DNA from: Antedon mediterranea
Taxonomy: Eukaryota > Echinodermata > Crinoidea > Comatulida > Antedonidae
Direction: 5' to 3'
Assembly (NCBI RefSeq): GCF_964355755.1
Contig: NC_092677.1
Location: 9,322,601-9,386,600, forward strand
DNA: 64,000 nucleotides
Shown: positions 18,185 to 32,200 of the stretch, piece by piece
Numbering within the stretch: position 1 is the first letter of the stretch
Layout: the number at the start of each line of letters is the position of its first letter
Program-made: the position numbers and the translations under genes
Notes under the pieces: model-generated
What the model was told of the DNA's origin: nothing
The model's database searches: none
The model's input: the letters and a program-made list of their open reading frames with translations, nothing else

Positions 18185-19881
18185 TCATTCTCATCTCAAC
18201 ATAATATAATTTCTGAATGTGTTTCGGACTCATTTTATAGTAATAAGGTTCAAGGTACACAAGTATAGATAAAATAAATAGTAATTTACATTGAGTGTAA
18301 TAACAATAATAAAATATTTTTGCAAGACAATTTTATAATACTTCTGTAAATTACATCTAGGCACCTACCGTAATTTAAAACCAATATGGTTTCAATATAT
18401 TCACTCAGTCTCCGGTTTTCGACCCAAATTACATTATACGTATACAGTACTGTAATTTATTATTCAAAGTTTAAATCGACAATATTATTACAATTGCGCA
18501 TGACCAGAACGAAACTTTGGATATAGTCTGACTATGACTATTGACCAATCAGATCACTAGGTTGGTGTACGCAAAGTACCGCCGATTTTCACATCACTTG
18601 CACTGAGCATGGTTCTTCAGATCGTACGTAGGCCTACACAAAAAGGTAATAAAAGTGAGTATTATTATGTACTATACTTATCGTAGAACTACTCTAATCA
18701 TCTACACAATATATTTAATTGATTTATACTTATACAAGCCATAATATATTGTTTCTAATACCTAGGCCTAGGCTATTTGCTAGGCCGCTTTTCCGACTCG
18801 TGTACTTAGCCATCGCCGCTTCTTCAGTATGTAAGTACGCGCTTCCTTAGCTGACCTACACTCTAGCCTAGCTAGCCCTTAGCAAGCTTCGAAATAGTTT
18901 ACAACAACATTCATAGTCACAACCTAATCCTTTAACTGAACAATTAGCATTCGTTCGATCGATAAATAATCAATCAATCGGAAGTAAAGATTAATTTCAT
19001 TTAATAATATTTAATATTTTTAAAAAAGTATGGAAATGAATGTTTGGCACAGCCGGCCTTCCATACGCACCGACACGTCTGCTAAAAACAACACGAAGGA
19101 AACTAGCTGAACAATTTATTGAGAAATAGTTCATTCATCGTTCTTTCCCGTAAATTAAGTGAGTATATTTTCAAATATGAAATGATCCTATAATTTAACT
19201 ATTTAGATAGTACTTTATGTATGTATATTTATATATTTTGTTTTAGAATATAGGGAAATATTACAGGTTATCGCTAGGCCAGCTATTCATGAAGAAAATC
19301 TCATTTTTCATCGTAGATTAACTGGCAATTAGTAGTTAAGCTTAACCTAGAACTATGTGTGGGGTCGTTTCGTCCTAATCAATGCTCTAAGGTTTAGAGA
19401 AAAAAAACAGTGTGTACGTTATTCCTGGGAATATCCAAAAAGTAATTAGTTTCCTGTTAACATAAATATTAATATAATATTTATATAAAATAAATAATAA
19501 AAAAACAAACATTATTATTATAACTAGACATGAAACTCGTCACTTTTTGACGAGTTAGTTTAGTTATCCGCACGACAAACGTGCATGTCATACGATAATA
19601 ATGCCTATCTATATTTAATATAAAAAATGTGAAAGATCTATTATGAAGATAAACAAATAAAGTTTGAAATATAGAATCATAAAATGGATTGCGCAATGCC
19701 TCACTTAATCTATATTAATCATAATATTTATGTAAATTATGAAATCATCATATTCTATCTTTTAAGATTTAATTCATTGTTTCTTTCAGATGTTAAGATA
19801 GTCTTTTTCTATGTATGGTGTGATGTTCTGACTGTTAAAGAAAATTCCAACAATACAAAAGAAAACTAAATAGACTACAAT
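18185..19881. other. Upstream region of SYS1
   Basis: An acceptor-like 'gtttctttcag' ends at about 19790, so the SYS1 coding exon probably begins there with about 90 bases of 5' UTR. Upstream non-coding exon(s) may lie near 18600-19160, but I cannot place them. A motif near 19527-19555 ('aactcgtc...gacgagtta') recurs near 59855. No other gene is visible. Confidence 0.4.
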
Positions 19882-20740
19882 ATGGCATCTTTTCGGAGCT
19901 ATGTGTGGGATCCAATACTAATCATATCACAGATGCTTAGTATGCAGACTGTATTTTATGTTTCTTTAGGATTCTGGTTAATTCTTATTGACAATATCTC
20001 AAGTACAAATAAATCATTAGATCAAATTTTTAATCACCAGGTGAGTTTTCTCTTCCATCTCAATCCATCCACCCCCCAAAAACACCTCCATCCTCTTTTT
20101 CTCTTCTTTCTTCTTGCCTCCCTTTCTTGCCCAACAACATCCATTATAAAATGATGACAGTGGCCATAAATAAACCATTTTTGGGTTATACAATGTGTGT
20201 ATAATAGCGGTACTGTATTTAAAGAGAGGTTACTATTAGCAGTAAAGAGTGGGCACTATTATGTGCTGTTTACTGGATATACCAGTGCACTATCAATTTT
20301 AATACTAACGCTATTTATATCATTTCATTTATTCTCAGTCTTTAGATATAAGTTCAGGGAGTGGAAAAGTAATACTAATAGCTTTTATGCTGAATTCATT
20401 AACAGGGTAAGTAGAAATGTAACAAAGTCAATTATTATTATTTTATACTTGTGTCCATATGTTTGCATTGTTTTATTGTACGATTCTTCTTGTTCTTTTC
20501 AGGGCTGTTAGTTTATGGCTCATTGTACGGCGTTCAAAGCAGTGTTGGGATTTTGCCATAACTGTCCATATAATACATTTACTAGCATGTTGGGTTTACA
20601 ACATTCGCTTTCCATCGACAATGACATGGTGGTTAACAAACATTTCATGTGCAGCATTGATGACAGTCCTTGGAGAGTATTTGTGCATGCGTAGTGAGAT
20701 GAAAGCAATTCCTGTATCAGGTGGAAGAGCTGATTTATGA
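19882..20740 (+). CDS. SYS1: Golgi-localised integral membrane protein SYS1 (3 exons)
   Basis: SYS1 is a four-pass Golgi membrane protein that recruits the small GTPase ARFRP1 (yeast Arl3), and so golgins, to the trans-Golgi. Exons 19882-20040, 20339-20406 and 20503-20740 total 465 bases, or 154 residues (human 156). The N-terminus FRSYVWDPILIISQMLSMQT is strongly family-like. Exon 2 contributes SLDISSGSGKVILIAFMLNS. Exon 3 contains RRSKQCWDFAITVHIIHLLA and the signature GEYLCMRSEMKAIPV near the end. The junction codon GG|G between exons 2 and 3 fixes the frame. Hydrophobic segments match the expected four transmembrane helices. The stop TGA is at 20738-20740. The gene is convergent with the nucleotidase-ankyrin gene. 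Confidence 0.95.
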
Positions 20741-20784
20741 CATAAAAAGTACTAAATAGTATTTATAGGTCACTGTTATTCAAC

Positions 20785-20821
20785 CATGGACCTATAAATT
20801 AGAATAATTTATAGGTCCATG
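20785..20821. repeat. Perfect 16-bp hairpin in SYS1 3' region
   Basis: Arms CATGGACCTATAAATT and AATTTATAGGTCCATG surround an AGAAT loop, 45 bases after the SYS1 stop. If transcribed, the 3' UTR would contain a strong stem. Confidence 0.85.
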
Positions 20822-22394
20822 ATCCAACTACCACATTTTATTTGACAGTAATCTCATATTTGGTCATGGAAACACAAATTATAGAAAATGTTCATATTTT
20901 TGACATGGCGACACAATTCTGTGATTCCAAATATTCAATTTAATAAGTGGTATACTGTATTATGAAAATCACCTGTAATTTTAAAATAAATTTGGTAGTT
21001 TTTATGGATTTAGATTTTTCTATTTTAGAAATATATTTTATTCAACAATATTTATCACTGATTTATGTGTTATATGTTAATTGTTAGTCTTGGTGTTTCA
21101 TATTTTTTAGCATCTTAGATGCTGTTACTTGTAAATGAAATATTTATAATAAAATATTTAATAAATGAAACTGTGCATTTCTCTGTGTTGTGCGTGAAAT
21201 ATGCTCTTCTAGTACTTTGGTCTTATTGCTTATTGACATCAGTGATTATTATAACTTTCCCCAAATCTATAGTTATTGATCAGTTCTTTAACATTTTCCA
21301 CCCATCTGATTTTATTTTATTTACCTCAGCATCATAAAAACAATTACATATTCACAGAATTACATATATACTGAAAACAAAGATTGAAAGATCAACACCA
21401 ATACTTTGATTTTATCTAAAGTATAGGTATGATATACCATGCATGCCAAGATGTTTTTTACAATTAAGCAGAATTGCCGTCTAAAGAACCTAGGCTACTA
21501 TGATTCAGATTATTTAAAACATAAATACGCGTCTTTTAATACCACAAATCGGCAGCAAAGTGTCTGTACAGTAGATAGATTGGGAAAATTGAAGCCTATT
21601 ATTAATTTTAAAATTTGTCCGTAGTAAATCTTAACATGGAGGAAAAATGTATATATATTAATGTTGATCACCATGTGTTTGAAAATTTTCTGTGTTGGTC
21701 ACCACATTAAGTGATCAATTCCACACCATCAATTACAGTGGAAATTGCACCCCATTTGTTATCTGTATAGAATTCACAAAGAGAATAAACCAAAAAAACA
21801 GAATCATGTTTAAAAGGAACATTTCTATTTATTCTTTAATCATTATAATTTGTATATTTCGTAAATTTTAATAATATATCACACATCAAGGTGGAATTTT
21901 TGTCTAGCTACTTCAGTTAATATATAATGTATGGCTATTATATTTATTATTGCGTATAAAGTACATCATAGTTTAATAACTAAAATAATCTTCTAAACCA
22001 GTTTCTTTCTATAAACTTATGTATATATAATATATATATATAAAGTACCTTTAAAACCAATAGTAACAATTAAAACATGCGTATCTTCACCAATTGTGAA
22101 AAAAAAACAGATAAAAATAAATTGTTTTTCTAACTATATACATTGAGTTTAAACATTGCACATATGTGAATACTGGCTGGAATAATGATGGCATTGAGGA
22201 AAAGATTGAAACAAAAAATGAATTATCATAAAATGTTTGGTATTTAAAATAAATTTATAAGAAATGCAACTTTTTGTTCAATAAGGCCCTGATAACTTCA
22301 GTAAATACTGTAAGTTATGCAACATACATGCCAATCAATCAAATTGATTCAACAAGGTAAAAATAGAACAATTAAGTTTTCTCTAGTAATGTGA

Positions 22395-22570
22395 TATTTG
22401 ATCAGAAGCGGTGCTCAGGGGCGGATCCGAACAGGACCCAGCCGGCCCGGGTCTCCTAAATTTTGCAAATTGTAATGTAAAATATAGGACATCAAATTAA
22501 GCTCAGCCCTTCATTTCACCATTTTTAGGCCCTGGGACCCCCTATTTTCAAAATCCACTGGAGGTTGGAA
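22395..22570. mobile_element. Interspersed repeat with 'aggggcggatcc' end
   Basis: Begins 'caggggcggatccgaaca' and includes 'taggccctgggacccc'. The block 'aattgtaatgtaaaatatag...ttaagctcagc...aggccctgggnccc' recurs at about 27235-27305. Class unknown. Confidence 0.5.
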
Positions 22571-22916
22571 ACAAAGAAAAATAAAATTAAAATATCATTA
22601 TAATACAAGTTACAGAAAATATCACATTCAATTGTGAAGTGAGCTTGTTGCCCATACATACTGCTTCTGCTTTAGTAAGTTTATCCTGCAAAATGCAGTA
22701 CTGATCAATACTGGTGCCACTCAATTCAGTTCATATTGTAGCTAGGTGGTTAAAAGTGTCTACAATCACAGTAAGAGTACAGTATATTGTTTTGTGCATT
22801 CAACTATGACATAAAAAAAACCAAAATGCATAGTATTGTTTGCATTGTTCACTAGGTAAATACTGTAATGAAAAATACATTCACATTTAGGTTTAGGTGG
22901 TTGAAAAGTATGATAT

Positions 22917-23116
22917 TTGTCATATTCGATTGGGAACTTTCCTTGTCAACGTAAAGATTCGTCGAGTACTTTTTGTATTCGAATTGTAAATTTGTGCTCA
23001 ACAGAAAGTCATTCGAATAGAAAACGTTGACAACGAAAGCTTTTTCGTTAAGAACAATCTCAACGCTAAAAATACTCCATTAAAGAACTACTCAACGGTC
23101 CACTCGAATACGACAA
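22917..23116. mobile_element. ~200-bp MITE with inverted ends
   Basis: Ends TTGTCATATTCGATTGG and, reversed, TTGTCGTATTCGAGTGG; the interior has further self-complementary pieces. It lies 130 bases beyond the nucleotidase-ankyrin stop codon. Confidence 0.6.
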
Positions 23117-23244
23117 TTGCATAATGTGCTTTTTGCTTTATCTTCATATATTTCCTTTCCTCGTTTATTTGTTAATCAACTGTATTGCATATTATTATGC
23201 TTTTACAGTATCTTAAAATTTGTTACTTTGTTATTGTACACTCT

Positions 23245-26200
23245 TCATGTGTTGTCTTCATTATCAACTACAATTCCCTCATCTATCTGTTCACCAACTG
23301 TATTGCTGACATCATTTTCTAACCTTTTCTCCTCTGATTCATCCTTTACTTCTTTCTCTTTTACTTCCTCTTTTTCATTCTTCTCTTCTGTATCTTCATT
23401 CTCAACTTGATCTTTTACATTGTTATTTTCTGATTCTTCAGCAACATTTTCATTTCTGTCAGCCTCTTCATTCGTTTTATCCTCATTTTCTTTTTTCAAA
23501 TTATTCTTATATTCTTCCGTTTCACTTTTGGTACCATCACCCTCCACCTCATCATTGTTGGTACCATTTCCAGCTTTGTTTATATCCTCCTTACCAGTAT
23601 CTTCTAACCTGTCCTCATCCTGCTCACTAGTTTCTTTTGATACTTCATAAATTGTCTCTATATGTCGTTCCTCCTCTTCTTCATGTATCACTTCTAATAT
23701 GCTGCCACGTCTTGAATCAATCCATGTTTCACTTGGTATAAGTCGATCAATCTTGAGGTCCTCGTCATCTGTCGTAACACTCTCTTCATCACTTAGTAAA
23801 GCCGGTGATGAGCGAAGGTTTTCCAAATCGTCGTTTTCAACAACATTCTCTTCTTCGTTGACCTTTTCCTCTTCGACCTCTTTTTCAATAACCTTTGCTA
23901 ATGCATCCACTAATTGTTGCTTTATTGCTGACATTAACTCATCCCTGTCATCAACTTGACTTGTCATCATGATTTTGATCTGCTCTCTGCCTTCTTCTGT
24001 CGCCAAGTCCAACGCACTTCGCCCTAGGTCATTGAGAGCATCAATATTAGCATCAAACTGGAGAAGAATTGCGGAGGCTTCCACTTGATTTTTCTCCACT
24101 GCATGCATTAGCGGTGTACTCTGAAAAATAAGTGATTTTAATCTTTCCTTAACGAATGATAGAATCAGTCATCCTAAACACAAAGTGCCTAGGTTGAGTG
24201 TAGAGTAGAGTGTATGAGAGTTGGGTTTAGTTATATAGAGGAGCGAGGTTGATTATTTAGGGTGTACAGTACTAACATGGACTAGTGTTAGGCACGTGTG
24301 GTATGTACTGTATTATATAGCGGTGTGGTACATGTTTATTAGCACCTCAAAGAATATATTAATATGTTTAATTAATACAGTATATAACATAGAAACAATT
24401 GCTTTTACTGTACTAGCAATGATGCACACACCTTCTGTAGATCGTCTCTACAGTTTGGATCAGCCTTTAGTTCTTCCATTAGATAAAAGGTAGTAAGGAC
24501 AGCATTAGAGCTTGCAGCTTTGTGGAGTATTGTTATATTTTCATGTAGATATTTCAGGTCTATGTTGTTGTTCAATAATTGTATTACCTGTAAACAAATG
24601 TTTATAATGTTATAATATAATTCAGAAATCTACCCTGCTATTTAAAACTGTACATCCATCAGAGGTCCCAACGTCTACATTATCAAACTTTTTGTGACAA
24701 AAAATGTGATGTGCCAATATGGACATGATTAAAGTCAAATCACTATCAATTTGGGCACAAATATGATAATGACACACAGAGTTATTCTTTTGCATCTGAA
24801 GTTATAGGAAACAATGAGGATTTCCAGATGTGGCAAAGGTGGATTATTGGGAGGTAAAGTTATTATCAGGAAAGAAATAGGTTATTATCATACTTACTGT
24901 GGCTATATCATCTTTCTCAACAGCAACCCAAACCTGTTGCATTGTGGTTTCTAGTTGGGGTTGTAGTGGGGATCCGGGTGGGGTTCCCGCTTCAATTATC
25001 TCTTGAACTTCTTCGGGTTCCGAGTCCTCGCTCTCTGATAAAGGCTCACATACTGATGGTAATATGAAAATATGATAAGTGCTGGGATCATCCTACTGGT
25101 TTATACCATAGCTCTGTCTACACTATCAAACTTTATGTGATGTGCTCATATATAGACATGATGATGTCATCATATTTCAGCATATCACACTTTTTTTTCA
25201 AACTACTTTTTTTTTCAAACTAGTTTGATAGTGGAGGCAAAGCTTTATATTATTGTCAAGGTCATCATTGACATAATCATTATCATTCTTATCAGGGCCA
25301 TTCACTTGGTATTAATAGACCACAATGTGGTTGTCAGAAGTCTGTCAACAATCAACTAATATGCAATGAATTTACCAGTTTTGAGATAATAAAGTTTTTT
25401 GAATTTTAAATTTGAAATCCGTAATCTGAGCTTTATAAACAATCTATACGCATGAAATTGTAGACCTCTTTAACTTGCCTAGGCTAATTCTATTTCCTTT
25501 CCTTTAAACCACACTCACCATTGTCATCATTCTTCAATTTAAGAACAGATTCATCTAATTCACCACGGGCAACTTGAAGAAACTTCTCCCTGTTTGAAGC
25601 AACTTCCTTCACTTGCTCCTCATTCAATTGTGTTATTCTTCCTTCAACCTCCGGAGCAATGGTGCATTTCGCATTTTCCTCTCGTTTTAGGCTGGCTTCA
25701 ATTAAAAAGCTGGGCTTCCTATATATTTAATCAAAATTTAATGTATTATTTATTAAGTTCAAATAAAATGATGTGAATGTACTGTCAACAACCAGTATAT
25801 TGGATTCCTATCTAAAGTGAATACCTACTACATTTTTATTACTTAATATCTCAGGGATTGGAGAAAAAACAACCACAAAAATTGATAACCAAGTATATTG
25901 TGCCTCTACTGTGTGCTGTGTATTATTTGATGATATTGATGATTTTATAAAATTTAAAATCGTTTTCTTACTTGGATAGGCTGATTAAACTCTGCCGATG
26001 ACCAGACCGACATGGTTTTAACCCTTTCACCATCTTAACCGACGCAAAATGATTCTGAACAATAGTTGATAAGATTGGTCCATTCTCCTCATCTACCAGG
26101 TATTCACAGTTCTTTAAAACTGAATAACCATCTTTGCCTTTTGCTATGTAATCCTTTGTACAGAACCTGTAAACCTATTCAAATTTAAATTGTTATCAGA

Positions 26201-29200
26201 GGTACTGTATTATTTATTTATAGTATATACTTATTCACCTTTTTTTCCCACAAAATTATAACCTCTGTATTTCAGTATGTCAAAATGTCTATGAAAATAT
26301 GGACTACAGTACTATTAAACATATTTGATGTAAAAAGTGCAATGTTATAGTGCCTTAAATTTGTCAAGGAGGCAACACTATCCATCTTACTTCAAGGGGT
26401 TACTCAACTTAATGCTGACAAAAGTACAGTCTCAACTCTTACTGATTACCTTATTTGGAAGTAAACGAGATTCTCCTTCTACACTGACTATTATTGATAA
26501 TGGATCTACTCTCTGACCAGGCAAGCCTGTAGGATCAAAGCCAAACTTCATACCAGCAACCTGAGGGAACCGGCCCTCTTTCTTTGGGTATTGAGAAACG
26601 CTGTTTTCAAGAGCCTGCCATATCTGCATGCCTAGAACATAGAATACACTGGAATTATTTTATACATCATTAGTATATGTGTTCTTATATGCTATAGCAG
26701 ATCTCTTATTTTGGTACACCACTTTTCTGGGGACACCTTTACATAAGAAAAACCTCATTTTTTAAAATACTACAGCCAACCCCCTATTCACTAGCCAAAC
26801 ATACTAAAGCTCTATCAAACTAGTTTACGTGACAAAAAAAGTTTGATAGTGTAGATAAGGTTTAAGGGGACAATTTTATTGAATGCTGAGGATTGGGATT
26901 GTACGTTTAATAACAAACTTATAAAAATTATTAAATACATTTTCAAAAACCCAAAATTTACCTGTAACCTTAAGTACTACGATAGAGTCTATGAGTGGCA
27001 ATATATTCAGTAGGTCTTTTTTCTTAAAATCTCCTTCTGGGTGAAGAGTGTCTGAACGAAATGTTCCAGAGTTTATTAACGACATATCAGCATTCATTGC
27101 TTCTAACATTATGTCAGCTACAAAATTACCTGCATGAAGAAAGAAGTGTTTGTTTGTTTATGATCTGTCAAGCTAGAGATGATGCAGGTACCTGGAGCTA
27201 GTCATTTATACCCACAGGCCCTCTGTCAATGTTGAAAATTACAATACAAAAGATAGAACATGTTTAAGTTCAGCACTTTACAATTGTTAGGCCCTGGGCC
27301 CTCCCTCTCTCCACCACTGATTGTTGCATAAAGGAATCTCAACAAAAACATTTTGAATAACCGAAAAATAAATGTATATAGTCTACCTAAATTAGTTTCT
27401 CGATTCCTAATAGAAGCAAAGCGTCCGTCAAGTTCAACTTCAACATTTCCAAGAGAACATCCTAGTTCTTGAGTCATTTGACCTTAGATATAAACAACAT
27501 GAAACGTTATGTTAAGCATTAACATTGATAATAGCGCCCTATTCATAAAAAGGATGAATGAAACAGGGTTTGAACCCTACTGTATTATATCGGATAACTT
27601 ACGCTGGTATTTTTCTACAATTGCTTTGACCTCTGGGTCCTCCTCAACTTTTGAGTCGACTGTCAGGGATTCTGTCGTTACTTTTACTTCTGGTAACTCA
27701 TAAAAACTAATATTTACTTTAGTTAATTGTCGAAACTCAGTTCCACTCTTGACAATGTATTTATTATTTACCTATAAAGACAGATTTAAGTTAATTTCAC
27801 AAATATATAAAGTTACTAGGTATGGTCAAATAGATTCTGCTCAAACACATCCTTCAAGGACAGCATTTTAAATGCTATCGGGCCTAGAGTGTTATTAGTG
27901 TTTTGATATACTGTAAGGAAACAGTAAATAATTATGTTAAAACAGAAACCAACATTTTTACTTACTAGTTTAACTTCATAATCATGATCGTGACCTCCAA
28001 GTATAAGGTCAATGCTATCAACTTCTTCAGCCAATCGTATATCATTTGGCATTCGCATATGCGTTAGAGCAATTATAAACTCTGCACCCTGTGAAATGTT
28101 AATTTAAAACCTTTTTACATTCTTTAGTTATATATTTGAAAATAACATTAGGGTAGGTAATATTATGATCTCGAGATGGCGCTATGTGTTGGACGTTGGT
28201 GTCTACTGATCGCGAGTTCAAATCCAACGCTCGTCACATTGATAGAATCCTTAGGCAAGACACTTAAAGCCGATTTTCCACTAGGCGAATTTGTTCGCAC
28301 GAATCGAAGGCGTCAGCTAATACGCATGCGTAGAGAAGGATGTGGAAGATGTAAACATGAATACACATGCGTACAAGCTGGCGCTTTCGATTCGCGCGAA
28401 CAAATTCGCCTAGTGGAAAATCAGCTTTACTTTACGTTTTCTTCTCTCCACCCAGGTGTACAAATGAGTACATGGTAAGGTAAAGACTTTGCGTTGATTA
28501 CTAGCTGCATTATTATGGGAGTATGTTTCCATGTTTGATCCAATAAATGACCATAGAAGTTTTACAACATTAGCTGCTTTATAAATCCATTATCATTATT
28601 ACTATATTTTAGTTTATTTAATTCCTCCAACCAACCTGTTCTTTTAATTCAATACACAGTTCTTTTGCTTTTGTTACAAAATCAATGTAAGTTAGGTTTT
28701 CCCTATCTATCGTTGCTAAAGTCACAAGCCATTCCTCTTCTACTAATCCCATAAGTCCAAGCTAAGATGTAAATAAAAACAATACATGGGTTGTCATCAA
28801 AGTTTAGTGTTTCAAGAAATTATAATTTTTTTTTTTTATGATTAATTTATTTTTTAGAATATCTATCAGGATAACCAATTAAGTTGGCCAATTATTAATG
28901 GGGTTCAAAATTAATCTGATAATCCTGTTATAAGTTCAAAAAAATACTATGCCCAAATCACATGCCCGTACCTTTGTACCCCTCCAGTAAAGAATTTCAG
29001 ACACAACACCGTCCGCTAGAGGGCGACCCGTAAAATTATCAATGACATTGCTTAAAAGCCAGGGGAACTCGGTATCCTTTGTAATGTCTTCTAGTTCATC
29101 TATACCAAAATCTACAAAAATATATATATTAAGAAAAGTAAAAATTCAATTTATAGGAAAGGCACATGTACAACGTTTTCTTATAGTTTATTAAGTGTAT

Positions 29201-32200
29201 GTATCTTTTTCTGGTGGGTAAACCTTGAAGTTCTTTGAACTTATTTGCCTACCAGCCATAATACCTCTCTTAAATGTATGATGCTTATTGTCAAACAATT
29301 GTTTCTATGTATATATTTAATAATGTGTGGAAATCAATAAAAACAAACAAACAATAAAAACAATATAGAAGTTCAAACAATACAGATTTAAGAGAAGTTG
29401 GTAGTAGTGTAGCGGAAGAGGAGTTCTTATTGGATACGTACATAAACCAGACCAATACCATATAATCTCTGTTCTTTTCAAATTCAATATATCTTTTGGT
29501 TTATGGTTCTGTGGTACCTAATCGGAACTTACCAAAATCATGATTTCCATAGACAGCAGCTTTGATATGCATAGCATTTAGGATTGGTATCATTTGGGTC
29601 CCTCTTGTCATGCTACTCACTAAAATAAACATCAATATAAACCAAATTTAATTAATTTAATAGCTTTTATTTATTTAGTACCGCTAATCTATCAATTGAT
29701 TAGTGGATTATAGAAAATATAAATATAATTCCTCCAGTAAGAAACTTTTTTCTCCACTTGGATGAATCAAAGATTGTAATAAGAAATATGAAAAACTGTA
29801 AACTGTACTACTAGTACTAGTAGTATTTAATTAGAAATAAATATATTAGATCTAATTTCTATTTCTCTGAAGTTGGTGTTTTAAAATGAAGACAAATACG
29901 CATACTCAGTGAAGGATTTAGTGCATCTCCACTAAAGAATACTGCTGGATGTAAATGCATATACTTCCGAATCATGGTGGCAAAGCGAGCAGCGCCACCA
30001 ACCGGTTCAACATCACGTTGCTCGATGTTGTATACATCGTTGAAGTGAAGGATTGTAATCTCGTGACGTTTGGCATTTGATGTGTACATTGCTTTGATTT
30101 CTGCAGACAAACGTCGACGAGATGATGACTTGCGCAATAATTCACCATCTTCATCTGATTCAAGGCCTTTGTGAAAAAAATGTAATAAATGAATAACTGT
30201 AACAGGTCAAAGTTGTTTTGTATCTGCTTGTACATTTATACATAGTATACATTATGTACACAACTTAAACAGTAACTCAATCCATTTACATAGTTTATAC
30301 CTACAAGAAACATACACTCTACTGATAGGTTTCTGTTTAAACTCATTCTATCCTCTCCTCTCTGTTTTGTATAAGCCCACCCTCTCCAGAGTCTGTAGTC
30401 TCTTCAGTCTGCAGTATTATTTGCCCAGCCCTTATTTTTCATCCTGTAGCCCAGATGACCAGTAATAGGCCCAACCTCTCCAGTTTGTGGTATAAGTCCA
30501 CTTTCTCCAGCATGTGATAATACATGGAAAATTCTTAATTAGTATAGTACAACCTATTGTAAAACAATATGCTAAAAAATTATCTTCAAAAAACGCCACA
30601 CTACGAAGTTAAATGAAGATACCTCCAACGTGGGTAGAAATCAATGAAATTGATTATGACACCAATACAATTCATTATCTTTAATTAATCTAGCAAAATG
30701 TATCTTCCATCATTTTTTCAAAACAATAATTACCCTCACAATGTATTTTTTTTAGTGTTGATCCTATATTACAATAATTCAATATCTCGTTTTCTTCAAT
30801 AAAACATTACAAAAAACAATACAATACTGTTAATGAACGGTGAAATCAAACATAATTGATATTAATATGACCCACAATCAATACAACATGTAAAATTATA
30901 CTTAACAATGTGTTTATTATTAGAACACACAATGATATTAAATTCTTTTGTTGACTAAATAGTGTTATTATTTCAAGATGATTAATTGAATTCTAACATT
31001 AAGCTATTGAGTGATTGATGATCCTCTGTTTGTAATATCATTGCTTAGTGATACGGTACGTTGGATACCAGTGCCAAAATCAATTTTCTTTCTAACTCTA
31101 TTTACACTTTCTTTAGATACCAATAGTGCGGTAAGGTCATAAAACTAATGACTTGCCATAATATATAATTAGTGATTCAAGTTGAGTTATCTTTAAAAGA
31201 TACCATAAGTAATAATAAGATTTGTTAAGCACGTATATTCATCGAAGTGCTCAATGCACTTGTGGAAAACCAAAGGAAACTAATCCATAAACCTAGAAAA
31301 ACTACAAAATCTAGACAAAACTGCATTTGCATTTAATAATAGCAATTTCTAAAACATTTGCATGTTTGTTATTTATACACATCTTTACTATTACAAGCAT
31401 ACAAATGACTGTAAATGTACTTGAAAGGTTTTTAACTACGGTACATTTGAAAAACTGGTATCTTTTCCAGTTGAGTACTTCTATGTATGCTACTTTTGTC
31501 TATTTTCATGATACATGATGGTTAAAAAACAAATTTAATCTATCCCTTTCTTTTAATTAATTTCAATGGAAGTATGTTAATTAATAACAAAATAACAAAA
31601 CTAATACAATAACAAAATCAATAGATTCCAAGTACTTATTATTGACACTACTCTCATATTTTATGACTGCAAATAAAAAATGTTGAGTTTAATTTTAGAA
31701 AATAACAATAGATTTCATATTCAAAATTCAATAATTTTAACTAAATAATGATGCATTATTTAAATAAAATTTAATTGGTTTACCTTTAATTTATTATATA
31801 AATGATCATCGTTCCTAGAAATATATTGAAAATTCCTCTATAAAACTATAGATAGTTAATATTAACAGTTTCAATGGGCTGATGAGAGTAATCAAAATTA
31901 GACAAATGATGAATGGGTAGTAGAATATTTTTGGCAGCACTTAGATTTTGGCCACAGAGTAGAATAGTGATAGATAGTGTACACTACAGGTTGGTTTTCC
32001 AGACATGTAAAACAACATATTTTACAGAATTTACAAAAAGCTGCCATGTACAGTAATAGAACCATTAAATAGAACCTTTACCGTGCTATATCTACTAAAT
32101 ATTAACAAAGTAGGTCCAGTTGCTACCACATAAGATAAGAATTGGTAGTTTATATTTTGGGCTAGTAAAAAGAAAAATTATTTAAGCCCTGAAAAACCAT

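Larger units (their letters stand above)
20741..23244. other. SYS1 / nucleotidase-ankyrin convergent region
   Basis: 2.5 kb without a supported gene: SYS1 3' UTR with a hairpin, AT-rich sequence with an (AT)n run near 22020, an interspersed repeat (22395-22570) and a MITE (22917-23116). The ORFs 21119-21337 and 21439-21624 have no splice partners or domains. Confidence 0.6.

Noticed and set aside
23117-23959. Plus-strand Ser/Phe-rich ORFs
   Set aside because: Antisense shadows of the Glu-rich tail in the last exon of the nucleotidase-ankyrin gene.
28176-28478. 100-codon ORF as a small gene
   Set aside because: It reads through a SINE and a nested MITE.
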